A stretch of DNA of 64,000 bases. It comes from Kluyvera intermedia. Its GTDB lineage: Bacteria; Pseudomonadota; Gammaproteobacteria; Enterobacterales; Enterobacteriaceae. This document shows, piece by piece, positions 1 through 7,673 of this stretch (the stretch's first letter is position 1; the number at the start of each line of letters is the position of its first letter). Position numbers and translations under genes: made by a program. The stretch spans positions 186,001 to 250,000 of the forward strand of contig NZ_CP139986.1 in NCBI RefSeq assembly GCF_034424175.1. Reading direction: 5' to 3'. The notes beneath the pieces are model-generated. The model was not told the origin of the DNA and made no database searches. It saw nothing but the letters and a program-made list of their open reading frames with translations.

Positions 1-1230
1 CAGATGCACGGTGCGACGCTGCTGGACAAACAGCAGCACGTGCTGCGTCCGGCAATTTTGTGGAATGATGGTCGCTGTGCGCAAGAATGCCAATTGCTGG
101 AAGAGCGGGTGAAAAACTCGCGTCAGATTACCGGTAACCTGATGATGCCAGGCTTCACTGCGCCGAAACTGCTGTGGGTGCAGCGACATGAAGAAGAGAT
201 CTTCCGCCAGATTGATAAAGTTCTGTTACCGAAAGATTATTTGCGATTGCGTATGACGGGCGATTTTGCCAGCGATATGTCGGACGCGGCAGGTACGATG
301 TGGATGGATGTGGCGAAGCGTGATTGGAGTGATGAGATGCTCGCGGCCACTGGTCTGACTCGCGACAACATGCCTGCGTTGTATGAAGGCTGCGACATTA
401 CTGGACATCTGCTGGCATCGGTCGCCAAAGCGTGGAATATGCCAGCGGTGCCAGTTGTCGCCGGTGGCGGCGATAATGCTGCGGGCGCCGTTGGCGTCGG
501 AATGGCGGACGCCGGACAGGCGATGCTGTCGCTGGGCACGTCGGGCGTCTATTTTGCGGTGAGCGAAGGCTTCTTGAGTAAACCTGAAAGTGCAGTGCAT
601 AGCTTCTGTCATGCTCTACCTGGCCGCTGGCATTTGATGTCGGTGATGCTGAGTGCGGCATCTTGTCTGGATTGGGCGGCGAAGCTTACCGGGTTGGCGA
701 CCGTTCCGGCGCTGATTGCCGCAGCAGAAACGGCAGATGTTAACGCCGGTGTGGTGTGGTTCTTACCGTATCTTTCTGGCGAACGCACACCGCACAACAA
801 CCCAGAGGCCAAAGGCGTCTTCTTCGGTCTTACCCATCAACATGGTCCAGCCGAGCTAGCACGTGCCGTGTTGGAAGGTGTAGGTTTTGCGCTGGCGGAT
901 GGTATGGACGTGGTTCACGCCTGCGGAGTTGAACCGAAAAGCATCACGCTTATCGGTGGGGGCGCGCGTAGCGCTTACTGGCGACAAATGCTGGCGGATA
1001 TCTGCGGCAAGCAACTGGATTACCGTACCGGTGGTGACGTTGGCCCTGCGTTGGGCGCCGCACGTCTGGCACAGTTGGCTATCTGCAAAGATAAAACGTA
1101 TGCGGAATTGCTGCCACAGCTTGCGCTGGAGCAAGAGCATCACCCTGATGCCGAACGCTTCGCATACTATGCGCCAAAACGTGAAACCTTCCGCCAAATC
1201 TATCAGCAATTACTGCCGTTAATGTCTTGA
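1..1230 (+). CDS. xylB: Xylulokinase, 5' end outside window
   Basis: The gene encodes D-xylulose kinase, which makes xylulose 5-phosphate from the product of XylA in the cytoplasm. The reading frame is open from the first base. The first visible codon corresponds to Gln76 of the 484-residue E. coli protein, so about 75 N-terminal residues, including the first ATP-binding loop, lie outside the window. The FGGY-kinase fold is otherwise complete. The GGGDNAAG motif carries the presumed catalytic Asp (Asp233 in E. coli numbering), and the C-terminal GGGARS and GPALGAA loops are present. The Met at position 4 is internal and is not a start codon. xylA should lie just upstream. A strong terminator follows the stop. 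Confidence 0.97.
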   Translation, partial: QMHGATLLDKQQHVLRPAILWNDGRCAQECQLLEERVKNSRQITGNLMMPGFTAPKLLWVQRHEEEIFRQIDKVLLPKDYLRLRMTGDFASDMSDAAGTMWMDVAKRDWSDEMLAATGLTRDNMPALYEGCDITGHLLASVAKAWNMPAVPVVAGGGDNAAGAVGVGMADAGQAMLSLGTSGVYFAVSEGFLSKPESAVHSFCHALPGRWHLMSVMLSAASCLDWAAKLTGLATVPALIAAAETADVNAGVVWFLPYLSGERTPHNNPEAKGVFFGLTHQHGPAELARAVLEGVGFALADGMDVVHACGVEPKSITLIGGGARSAYWRQMLADICGKQLDYRTGGDVGPALGAARLAQLAICKDKTYAELLPQLALEQEHHPDAERFAYYAPKRETFRQIYQQLLPLMS

Positions 1231-1233
1231 TGA

Positions 1234-1266
1234 GAAATGCCTCCTGATGTCAGGAGGCATTTCTTT
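1234..1266 (+). terminator. Rho-independent terminator of xylB
   Basis: A perfect 14-bp stem (GAAATGCCTCCTGA with its complement, 2-base gap at 1248-1249) begins 3 bp after the xylB stop and is followed by TTT. It closes the xyl transcription unit. Confidence 0.85.
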
Positions 1267-1397
1267 AAAGAATTCAATCTGCGAAATAATAATAATTAAG
1301 TATGATTTTATTCTGAAATTTCCCTCTTAAGATGACATTTCTGTGTCGTCTTTCTCCGGTTCCCCATAAGGTATTTTGGGTGGATAAGGAGATCCAA

Positions 1398-1748
1398 ATG
1401 AAAGTATCAGTATTCACTTCCTGGTTGTTACTCATTGCCGGCATATTGATTTATGCCATTGGGTTATGGCGCGCATGCCCGTTATTGAGTGGAAAAGGCT
1501 ATTTTCTTGGTGTGCTTATGACCGGTATGTTTGTCACTTATGTTTATCTGCGCGAAGAAAGCATTGGGCGGGTGGATGAACGTTTTGCATCCGTATGTCA
1601 GATGGTGGCCCTGGTAACGGTTGGGCTGTTATTCGTGGGGGTGGTCAACGCGCCATTATCGCTGATTGAACGGATGGTTTACCCCGTCGCATTCTTTTTG
1701 TCCTTATATGGGCAAGTCTCGTTGTCTCGTTTATCAAAAAAAGAATAG
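1398..1748 (+). CDS. yiaB: Inner membrane protein YiaB
   Basis: A 116-residue membrane protein of the YiaA/YiaB family, function unknown. It is recognised by the GLW-x-CPLLSGKGYFLGVLMT block near residues 22-45 and by four hydrophobic segments arranged as two hairpins. The frame is open further upstream (from 1332), but the ATG at 1398 has a good Shine-Dalgarno (AAGGAGA at 1387-1393) and gives the usual family length. It is followed 72 bp later by its paralogue yiaA in the same direction, so the two are probably co-transcribed. Confidence 0.9.
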   Translation: MKVSVFTSWLLLIAGILIYAIGLWRACPLLSGKGYFLGVLMTGMFVTYVYLREESIGRVDERFASVCQMVALVTVGLLFVGVVNAPLSLIERMVYPVAFFLSLYGQVSLSRLSKKE

Positions 1749-1820
1749 TCAGCGAAAAAGTATAGAGCTGATTAATCGATGATTTTTTCTCAGTTTTACT
1801 CAATGGAAAGAGGTAATGAG

Positions 1821-2258
1821 ATGGAAAGTAAAATGTCAATGTACTCACCTGCATTTAGTATCGTGTCATGGATTGCACTCGTTGGTGGTGTGGTGACCTA
1901 TCTGCTAGGATTGTGGAATGCAGATATGCTATTGAATGAAAAAGGATATTATTTCGCAGTGTTAATATTGGGCCTTTTCTCTGCGGCATCATATCAAAAA
2001 ACGGTACGCGACAAATATGAAGGTATTCCGACGACTAATATTTATTATATGACTTGCCTTAGCGTTTTTATTATTGCTGTCGCACTTCTGCTGGTAGGGC
2101 TGTGGAATGCCACATTGTTATTGAGTGAAAAAGGTTTTTACGGTCTGGCTTTCTTCCTGAGCCTATTTGGCGCGGTGGCGGTTCAGAAAAATATCCGTGA
2201 TAGCGGTGCTGGGCGAGTACATGATACCGACGCGGTTGATGAGGGGCTCTCAGAATAA
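1821..2258 (+). CDS. yiaA: Inner membrane protein YiaA
   Basis: A 145-residue protein, the same length as E. coli YiaA, function unknown. It has four predicted transmembrane segments made of an internal duplication: the block around GLWNADMLLNEKGYY (near residue 30) recurs as GLWNATLLLSEKGFY (near residue 93), and each is followed by a QK-x(3)-RD motif. The ATG at 1821 is chosen because AGAGG lies just upstream and the protein then starts as MESKMSMYSPAFS, like E. coli. The family is sometimes linked to envelope stress, but nothing in the sequence shows a role. Confidence 0.93.
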   Translation: MESKMSMYSPAFSIVSWIALVGGVVTYLLGLWNADMLLNEKGYYFAVLILGLFSAASYQKTVRDKYEGIPTTNIYYMTCLSVFIIAVALLLVGLWNATLLLSEKGFYGLAFFLSLFGAVAVQKNIRDSGAGRVHDTDAVDEGLSE

Positions 2259-2265
2259 ATGCCTG

Positions 2266-2286
2266 CGCCCGGCTTGCTGCCGGGCG
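2266..2286. terminator. GC-rich hairpin between convergent yiaA and wecH
   Basis: CGCCCGGC (2266-2273) pairs with GCCGGGCG (2279-2286) around a 5-base loop between two convergent genes. The T-tract is weak on both strands, so it may act as a bidirectional terminator or only as a 3'-end stabiliser. Confidence 0.5.
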
Positions 2287-2293
2287 TGTCACT

Positions 2294-3289
2294 TTAGCTC
2301 ACCAGCCGGCGCGTATCCACACGCTGTAGAGCGATGGAAAGCAGCAGGCTGCCCGCGAGCGTGGTAGAAAACACCCAGAGAATATCCAGCGCAGGCCAGC
2401 TTTTCATATCGATGTTCCAGCTGCGCAGCACATAGATAATAAACGCATGGAAACCATAAATTCCTAGCGAATGACGTGAAATCAACGACAGTCCCGGAAG
2501 AACACGGTGGTTTAACGTGTTTTTCACCACAATGAATAATGCTGCCGCGCAGATAAATACCATCGGCCCGCAGTAGACATACCAGGTGTCGGCAAAGTTA
2601 CCGCGCCACTGCAGTTCATGCAGCGTGCCGCGTGAAATTGCCCATACAGCGCCGACAAATAGCAAGCCACAAATCCATGTCAGCGCTTTTTTACCGGTCT
2701 CCATCATTCCCAGTGCTCGTCCGAGTAATCCATAAAGCACGTAATAGAAGGTATCACCGTTGATGTAGAGATTAATCGGCAACCATTTTGCACCCTGGCT
2801 GCTAAGTGAAACGGTATTCGGGTTGGCGACGATACCAATCACCACCATCAGTGCCAGCAGCATTTTGCCGCTGATGGCTTTTACCTCTATCAACGGAGAA
2901 ACCAGATAAATAACGATGATGGCGAAGAAAAACCACAAATGATAGAAAACCGGCTTCTGCAGCAGGTTTCTTAATGAGTTTTCCACATTGATGTGGGTAA
3001 AGGTCGCAATGAACATGAGCGCTAGCACACTGTAAAACAGTAAACACAGGGCGATGCGCAGGAAATGCCGAGGCTGTGCGCTGCGTGGGCCAAAGAACAG
3101 GTAGCCTGAAATCATAAAGAACAGCGGTACGCTGACGCGGGAAGCTGAGTTGAGTATGTTAGCGAAGTCCCAGTTTAATGGGCTGATATCATGTGGATGC
3201 GTCACAAACCAGGTGGTAGTGTGGATCATCACTACCATCAAACAGGCAATTGCGCGTAAATTGTCTATCCAGTTAATCTTTTCTTGCAT
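2294..3289 (-). CDS. wecH: O-acetyltransferase WecH
   Basis: A 331-residue integral membrane acyltransferase-3 family protein. E. coli WecH (YiaH) O-acetylates GlcNAc residues of enterobacterial common antigen. The N-terminus (INWIDNLRAIACLMVVMIHT) carries the acyltransferase-3 signature with the conserved His in the first membrane segment, followed by about ten hydrophobic segments. A conserved block NLYINGDTFYYVLYGLLGR lies near the middle. The start has AAGGG six bases upstream. It is a single gene convergent with yiaA and divergent from ysaB. Confidence 0.95.
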   Translation of the reverse strand: MQEKINWIDNLRAIACLMVVMIHTTTWFVTHPHDISPLNWDFANILNSASRVSVPLFFMISGYLFFGPRSAQPRHFLRIALCLLFYSVLALMFIATFTHINVENSLRNLLQKPVFYHLWFFFAIIVIYLVSPLIEVKAISGKMLLALMVVIGIVANPNTVSLSSQGAKWLPINLYINGDTFYYVLYGLLGRALGMMETGKKALTWICGLLFVGAVWAISRGTLHELQWRGNFADTWYVYCGPMVFICAAALFIVVKNTLNHRVLPGLSLISRHSLGIYGFHAFIIYVLRSWNIDMKSWPALDILWVFSTTLAGSLLLSIALQRVDTRRLVS

Positions 3290-3458
3290 CAGATGCCCTT
3301 TTCTCCGCTATAAATAGATTCTGACCCGTCGCTTACGGCGCTATTGCACTGGAAAGTTCTGAGTTTTCCACCCCAGGCTTGTAGAGTCGTGGAGAGATTC
3401 GGACAATACGAAAGTGTGAAAGAGTACAGCCAAAAATAACTGCCTGGAAATAGAAATA

Positions 3459-3761
3459 ATGATGAAGCCTCTTCTCCCCCTGCTGGTGTTGCTGGTGCTG
3501 GCTGGGTGTTCAACGGTGGAGCCGCCTGTTGAACAGAAAACACAGAGTGCCAGAGTGAATCCTGCACTCTCGCTCGGCATGGAACAACTGTGCAAGGATA
3601 GTGCAGCACAGCGATATAACACGGCTGCCCAGAAAATTGACGTTACGGGCTTCGAGCGATTCCAGGGCAGCTACGAGCTGCGTGGTTATACTGCGCAAAA
3701 TGAAAGTTTTGTCTGCTCTTTCGATGCGGATGGCAGCTTTTTACACCTATCCATGCGCTAA
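3459..3761 (+). CDS. ysaB: Small lipoprotein YsaB
   Basis: A 100-residue secreted lipoprotein of unknown function. A hydrophobic signal peptide ends in the lipobox L14-A15-G16-C17. The mature part holds two further cysteines, one in EQLCKD and one in FVCSFDADG, which could form a disulfide in the periplasm. Two ATG codons are adjacent (3459 and 3462) and I cannot tell which is used; no strong Shine-Dalgarno is visible. The position between wecH and glyQ matches E. coli ysaB. Confidence 0.8.
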   Translation: MMKPLLPLLVLLVLAGCSTVEPPVEQKTQSARVNPALSLGMEQLCKDSAAQRYNTAAQKIDVTGFERFQGSYELRGYTAQNESFVCSFDADGSFLHLSMR

Positions 3762-3851
3762 GACAGGCGCGAATGCAGTAAAATTCGGCCTGTTTCCCCC
3801 AATTTTCCCTAAACAACCCCGTTTCATACTGTATATCTCGCACTCAGCGGG

Positions 3852-3857
3852 TATACT
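3852..3857 (+). promoter_or_regulatory. Possible -10 element for glyQS
   Basis: TATACT lies 43 bases before the glyQ start in the only intergenic space upstream of glyQS. No convincing -35 hexamer is seen at 16-18 bp, so this is a weak assignment. Confidence 0.3.
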
Positions 3858-3899
3858 GGATCCTTCCTTTCAATCCACACGTATCCAGCACGAAATCAT

Positions 3900-4811
3900 A
3901 TGCAAAAGTTTGATACCAGGACCTTCCAGGGCCTGATCCTGACCTTACAGGATTACTGGGCTCGTCAGGGCTGCACCATTGTTCAACCACTGGACATGGA
4001 AGTTGGCGCGGGCACATCTCACCCAATGACCAGCCTGCGTGCGTTGGGGCCAGAGCCGATGGCAACTGCCTACGTGCAACCATCCCGCCGTCCAACCGAT
4101 GGCCGCTATGGCGAAAACCCGAACCGTTTACAGCACTACTATCAATTCCAGGTAGTGATTAAACCGTCTCCGGACAACATCCAGGAGCTGTACCTCGGGT
4201 CTCTGAAAGAGCTGGGTATGGATCCAACCATTCACGATATTCGTTTCGTGGAAGATAACTGGGAGAACCCAACGCTGGGTGCCTGGGGTCTGGGTTGGGA
4301 AGTGTGGCTGAATGGTATGGAAGTGACGCAGTTTACTTACTTCCAGCAGGTCGGCGGCATGGAATGTAAACCGGTGACCGGTGAAATCACCTACGGTCTG
4401 GAACGTCTGGCGATGTACATCCAGGGCGTTGATAGTGTTTACGATCTGGTCTGGAGCGATGGTCCGTTGGGTAAAACTACCTACGGCGACGTGTTCCACC
4501 AGAACGAAGTCGAGCAATCGACTTACAACTTTGAATACGCAGACGTCGACTTCCTGTTCTCCTGCTTTGAGCAGTATGAGAAAGAAGCTCAGCACCTGCT
4601 GGCGCTGGAAAACCCACTGCCGCTGCCTGCCTACGAGCGTATTTTGAAAGCTGCCCATAGCTTTAACCTGCTGGATGCGCGTAAAGCCATCTCCGTCACT
4701 GAGCGTCAGCGCTATATCCTGCGCATTCGCACCCTGACTAAAGCAGTGGCAGAAGCTTACTACGCTGCCCGTGAAGCCCTTGGCTTCCCGCTGTGCAATA
4801 AGAATAAATAA
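3900..4811 (+). CDS. glyQ: Glycyl-tRNA synthetase alpha subunit
   Basis: A 303-residue catalytic subunit of the heterotetrameric (alpha2-beta2) class II glycyl-tRNA synthetase, the same length as in E. coli. The N-terminal half is very highly conserved, including TFQGLILTLQDYWARQGC at residues 5-22 and VGAGTSHPMTSLRALGPEP, and the class II motif regions are intact. The start ATG has only a weak ribosome-binding site. The stop lies 9 bp before glyS, so the subunits form one operon. Essential gene. Confidence 0.98.
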   Translation: MQKFDTRTFQGLILTLQDYWARQGCTIVQPLDMEVGAGTSHPMTSLRALGPEPMATAYVQPSRRPTDGRYGENPNRLQHYYQFQVVIKPSPDNIQELYLGSLKELGMDPTIHDIRFVEDNWENPTLGAWGLGWEVWLNGMEVTQFTYFQQVGGMECKPVTGEITYGLERLAMYIQGVDSVYDLVWSDGPLGKTTYGDVFHQNEVEQSTYNFEYADVDFLFSCFEQYEKEAQHLLALENPLPLPAYERILKAAHSFNLLDARKAISVTERQRYILRIRTLTKAVAEAYYAAREALGFPLCNKNK

Positions 4812-4820
4812 GAGGCGGCC

Positions 4821-6890
4821 ATGTCTGAGAAAACTTTCCTGGTGGAAATCGGCACTGAAGAGCTGCCACCAAAAGCACTGCGCAGCCTGGCTGAATCCTT
4901 TGCTGCGAACGTGACTGCGGAGCTGGATAACGCTGGCCTCGCGCACGGTAAAATCGAATGGTTTGCTGCTCCGCGTCGTCTGGCACTGAAAGTCGCAAAT
5001 CTGGCAGCTGCGCAAGCCGATCGCGAAGTCGAAAAACGCGGCCCGGCGATTGCCCAGGCATTTGATGCTGAAGGTAAGCCGAGCAAAGCGGCCGAAGGCT
5101 GGGCGCGCGGCTGTGGTATCACCGTCGATCAGGCTGAACGTCTGGAGACTGATAAAGGTGAATGGCTGCTGTATCGCGCACACGTGAAGGGCGAAAGCAC
5201 CGAAGCGCTGCTGCCGAACATGATTGCCACCTCGCTGGCGAAGCTGCCAATCCCGAAACTGATGCGCTGGGGCGCGTCTGACGTCCACTTCGTGCGTCCG
5301 GTCCACACCGTAACGCTGCTGCTGGGCGACAAAGTCATTCCGGCTACCATCCTCGGTATTCAGTCTGACCGCGTTATCCGTGGTCATCGCTTTATGGGCG
5401 AGCCTGAGTTCACCATCGACAATGCCGACCAGTATCCGCAGATCCTGCTGGAACGCGGTAAGGTTGTTGCTGACTACGAAACGCGTAAAGCAAAAATCAA
5501 AGCCGATGCAGAAGAAGCGGCGCGTAAAATTGGCGGTAATGCCGATCTGAGCGAAAGCCTGCTGGAAGAAGTGACTTCCCTGGTTGAGTGGCCGGTTGTT
5601 CTGACCGCAAAATTCGAAGAGAAATTCCTCGCGGTACCAGCTGAAGCACTGGTCTACACCATGAAGGGTGACCAGAAGTATTTCCCGGTTTACGATAACG
5701 CGGGCAAGCTGCTGCCAAACTTTATCTTCGTCGCCAACATTGAATCGAAAGATCCGATTCAGATTATCTCGGGTAACGAGAAAGTGGTTCGTCCACGTCT
5801 GGCGGATGCCGAGTTCTTCTTTAATTCCGACCGCAAAAAACGCCTGGAAGATCATCTGCCGCGCTTGCAAACCGTGCTGTTCCAAAAGGAACTGGGTACG
5901 CTGCGCGACAAGACTGACCGTATTCAGGCGCTGGCGGGCTGGATTGCAGAGCAGATTGGTGCTGACGTAAATCACGCGACTCGCGCGGGTCTGCTGTCTA
6001 AGTGCGACCTGATGACCAATATGGTCTTCGAGTTCACCGACACGCAGGGCGTGATGGGCATGCACTACGCACGTCATGACGGTGAAGCAGAAGACGTTGC
6101 TGTCGCGCTGAACGAGCAGTATCAACCGCGCTTTGCTGGTGACGCCCTGCCGTCCAACCCGGTTGCCTGCGCCGTTGCGATTGCTGATAAGATGGATACG
6201 CTGGCGGGTATCTTTGGTATCGGTCAGCATCCGAAAGGTGATAAAGACCCGTTTGCGCTGCGTCGTGCCGCGCTGGGCGTGCTGCGTATTATCGTCGAGA
6301 AGAACCTGAATCTGGATCTGCAAACGCTGACCGAAGAAGCGGTTCGTTTGTACGGTGACAAGCTGACCAACGCGAAGGTCGTCGATGAGGTCATCGACTT
6401 CATGCTGGGACGTTTCCGTGCATGGTACCAGGACGAAGGTTACACCGTTGATACTATTCAGGCGGTATTGGCTCGTCGTCCGACGCGTCCAGCAGACTTT
6501 GATGCTCGTATGAAGGCGGTTTCGCACTTCCGCACGCTGGAAGAAGCGTCTGCGCTGGCTGCAGCTAACAAACGTGTATCCAACATCCTCGCCAAGTCTG
6601 ACGAGACGTTGAATGACATCGTTCATGCTTCTGTATTGAAAGAAGCGGCCGAGATTAAGCTGGCGGGCAACCTGGTTGTTCTGCGCGACAAACTGCAGCC
6701 GTACTTTGCAGCGGGTCGTTACCAGGAAGCGTTGGTCGAACTGGCATCCCTGCGTGAACCGGTGGATGAGTTCTTCGAAAACGTGATGGTCAATGCAGAA
6801 GATAAAGATGTTCGTCTGAATCGTCTGACGTTACTGTCTAAGCTTCGCGATTTGTTCTTGCAGGTAGCGGATATTTCCCTGTTGCAGTAA
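4821..6890 (+). CDS. glyS: Glycyl-tRNA synthetase beta subunit
   Basis: A 689-residue beta subunit that binds tRNA-Gly and completes the bacterial-type glycyl-tRNA synthetase; the length equals E. coli GlyS. The N-terminus (FLVEIGTEELPPKALRSL) is the family signature, an HD-like region (MGMHYARHDGE) lies near residue 410, and the C-terminal anticodon-binding region ends at RLTLLSKLRDLFLQVADIS. AGAGG lies 6 bases upstream of ATG. A strong terminator follows immediately. Confidence 0.98.
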   Translation: MSEKTFLVEIGTEELPPKALRSLAESFAANVTAELDNAGLAHGKIEWFAAPRRLALKVANLAAAQADREVEKRGPAIAQAFDAEGKPSKAAEGWARGCGITVDQAERLETDKGEWLLYRAHVKGESTEALLPNMIATSLAKLPIPKLMRWGASDVHFVRPVHTVTLLLGDKVIPATILGIQSDRVIRGHRFMGEPEFTIDNADQYPQILLERGKVVADYETRKAKIKADAEEAARKIGGNADLSESLLEEVTSLVEWPVVLTAKFEEKFLAVPAEALVYTMKGDQKYFPVYDNAGKLLPNFIFVANIESKDPIQIISGNEKVVRPRLADAEFFFNSDRKKRLEDHLPRLQTVLFQKELGTLRDKTDRIQALAGWIAEQIGADVNHATRAGLLSKCDLMTNMVFEFTDTQGVMGMHYARHDGEAEDVAVALNEQYQPRFAGDALPSNPVACAVAIADKMDTLAGIFGIGQHPKGDKDPFALRRAALGVLRIIVEKNLNLDLQTLTEEAVRLYGDKLTNAKVVDEVIDFMLGRFRAWYQDEGYTVDTIQAVLARRPTRPADFDARMKAVSHFRTLEEASALAAANKRVSNILAKSDETLNDIVHASVLKEAAEIKLAGNLVVLRDKLQPYFAAGRYQEALVELASLREPVDEFFENVMVNAEDKDVRLNRLTLLSKLRDLFLQVADISLLQ

Positions 6891-6906
6891 CAATGTGTTA
6901 GCTTGA

Positions 6907-6935
6907 TAAAAACCTGCTTTCGAGCAGGTTTTTTT
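6907..6935 (+). terminator. Rho-independent terminator of glyQS
   Basis: AACCTGCT and AGCAGGTT form an 8-bp stem with a TTCG loop, preceded by A residues and followed by TTTTT. Confidence 0.92.
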
Positions 6936-7056
6936 ATATCTGAGATATTAATACCTGAATCGTTAATAATGATTTAAATTATATTTCGGATATTTTCATT
7001 GATAGGTGAAAAATATTTTAGGAATACGTTCACCCAGAGATAAGCAGTATTTGAGA

Positions 7057-7079
7057 TAGAATAACGTTGGGTGCTTGAG
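7057..7079 (+). promoter_or_regulatory. hokA mRNA -10 and 5' end (tac-like element)
   Basis: TAGAAT at 7057-7062 is a likely -10; the transcript would start near 7069. The first bases, GGGTGC-TTGAG (7069-7079), are complementary to a segment at 7421-7432 downstream of hokA with one bulge. In hok mRNAs this 5'-to-3' pairing keeps the full-length message inert. No good -35 is visible. Confidence 0.5.
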
Positions 7080-7115
7080 ACTGTTTGTCTCAGGTATTTA
7101 CCAAAAGGCAGACAG

Positions 7116-7168
7116 AGAAAAGCCCCACCTGATGATAAATCAAAGTGAGGCCACCTCTATGCCTGAAC
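7116..7168 (-). ncRNA. sokA: SokA antisense RNA
   Basis: A small antisense RNA opposite the mok leader, expected to block hokA translation. The start is placed at the G at 7168, seven bases after the -10. The 3' end is placed just after GGGGCTTTT on the minus strand, which follows an imperfect hairpin. The arrangement, with the antisense 5' end lying over the upstream mok start, is that of plasmid R1 hok/sok. Ends are estimates. Confidence 0.65.
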
Positions 7169-7371
7169 ACCATAAGGATAGTCTCTTACTCGTTGAAAAT
7201 CAACATAAGGGGCTAGGGATGCCACAAAAATCTATGTTGTATAGTTTGATAGTGATATGTCTCACTATTCTATTATTTACCTGGATGGTTCGTGATTCAT
7301 TATGCGAATTGCATATTAAGCAAGGAAATAATGAGGTCGCGGCATCTTTAGCCTGTGATATTAACCAGTAA
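7159..7371 (+). CDS. MokA-like reading frame, in frame with hokA
   Basis: In hok loci an upstream frame, mok, couples ribosomes to hok and is the real target of Sok. Here an ATG at 7159 with GAGG 8 bases upstream opens a frame (MPEHHKDSLL) that resembles the start of R1 Mok (MSSPHQDSLL). Unlike R1, where mok and hok are in different frames as I recall, this frame runs straight into hokA without a stop and would give a 70-residue N-terminally extended Hok. Whether the long form is made is unknown. Confidence 0.5.
   Translation: MPEHHKDSLLLVENQHKGLGMPQKSMLYSLIVICLTILLFTWMVRDSLCELHIKQGNNEVAASLACDINQ
7175..7203 (-). promoter_or_regulatory. sokA promoter
   Basis: On the minus strand TTGATT (7198-7203) and TATCCT (7175-7180) are separated by exactly 17 bp. 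The -10 and the spacing match the R1 sok promoter. Confidence 0.8.
7219..7371 (+). CDS. hokA: HokA type I toxin
   Basis: A 50-residue Hok-family inner-membrane toxin that depolarises the membrane when its antisense RNA is lost. The N-terminal half is a membrane helix (near residues 7-24), followed by the family signature RDSLCELHIKQ and a second Cys in AASLAC. The start lies at the position of E. coli HokA (MPQK-). E. coli K-12 has this gene between glyS and cspA too, where an IS150 lies next to it. Here no IS is present and mok, sok and the folding elements look intact, so the locus may be functional. Confidence 0.9.
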   Translation: MPQKSMLYSLIVICLTILLFTWMVRDSLCELHIKQGNNEVAASLACDINQ

Positions 7372-7378
7372 GGGCTTT

Positions 7379-7402
7379 TGGCGGGGAGCTATCCCCGCCA
7401 AT
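7379..7402 (+). other. Perfect 10-bp stem-loop downstream of hokA
   Basis: TTGGCGGGGA and TCCCCGCCAA pair around GCTA, beginning 8 bases after the hokA stop. A GC-rich hairpin stands at the same place after R1 hok, so it is probably part of the folded stable mRNA. Confidence 0.7.
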
Positions 7403-7420
7403 TTATCGGTGTTATGCATT

Positions 7421-7432
7421 CTCAATGCACCC
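7421..7432 (+). promoter_or_regulatory. fbi-like 3' element of hokA mRNA
   Basis: CTCAATGCACCC is complementary to the predicted mRNA 5' end (7069-7079) with a single bulged T. In hok systems this foldback-inhibition element is removed by 3' processing to activate translation. Confidence 0.55.
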
Positions 7433-7452
7433 TTTTTATTATTTTCAACAAT

Positions 7453-7486
7453 AAAAAAGCCTCTCGTATTGGTGAGGCCTTTTTTT
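7453..7486 (+). terminator. Terminator of the hokA transcript
   Basis: GCCTC and GAGGC form a stem (extended by a C-G pair after one mismatch), preceded by AAAAAA and followed by a run of eight T. Confidence 0.65.
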
Positions 7487-7516
7487 CATAAATCCAAAGC
7501 GCCTAAAAAAATAGCC

Positions 7517-7546
7517 TTGAAATGCGCCCCGCAATACGTTTATCCT
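7517..7546 (+). promoter_or_regulatory. Promoter of the ABC-F gene
   Basis: TTGAAA (7517-7522) and TATCCT (7541-7546) are spaced 18 bp. A start near 7553 would give a leader of about 120 nt before the ABC-F gene. Confidence 0.55.
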
Positions 7547-7587
7547 TTGTCGCGACGAATCCCTCGTCTCACTGAGGCACACTGAAA

Positions 7588-7608
7588 ATGGACAAACACA
7601 CCTGCTGA
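7588..7608 (+). CDS. Possible six-codon leader peptide
   Basis: ATG-Asp-Lys-His-Thr-Cys-stop, preceded by TGAGG ten bases upstream, lies between the predicted promoter and the ABC-F gene. It is followed by overlapping self-complementary segments (7618-7642) just before the ABC-F ribosome-binding site. This resembles ribosome-mediated attenuators of antibiotic-resistance ABC-F genes, but so short a frame can occur by chance. Confidence 0.3.
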   Translation: MDKHTC

Positions 7609-7673
7609 TTTCGAATCCTTGCTAAGCAGCTTGCTGCAAGCAGGGGAGTTATTGATTTCACTCAGGAGTGCTT

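Noticed and set aside
4128..6626. 832-codon open frame on the minus strand across glyQS
   Set aside because: It is the reverse shadow of the highly conserved, GC-rich glyQ and glyS genes, has no ribosome-binding site and no family features.
7075..7158. N-terminal extension of the hokA frame to 7075
   Set aside because: It begins within the predicted mRNA 5' element, has no ribosome-binding site, and the known mok-like start at 7159 and hok start at 7219 explain the frame.
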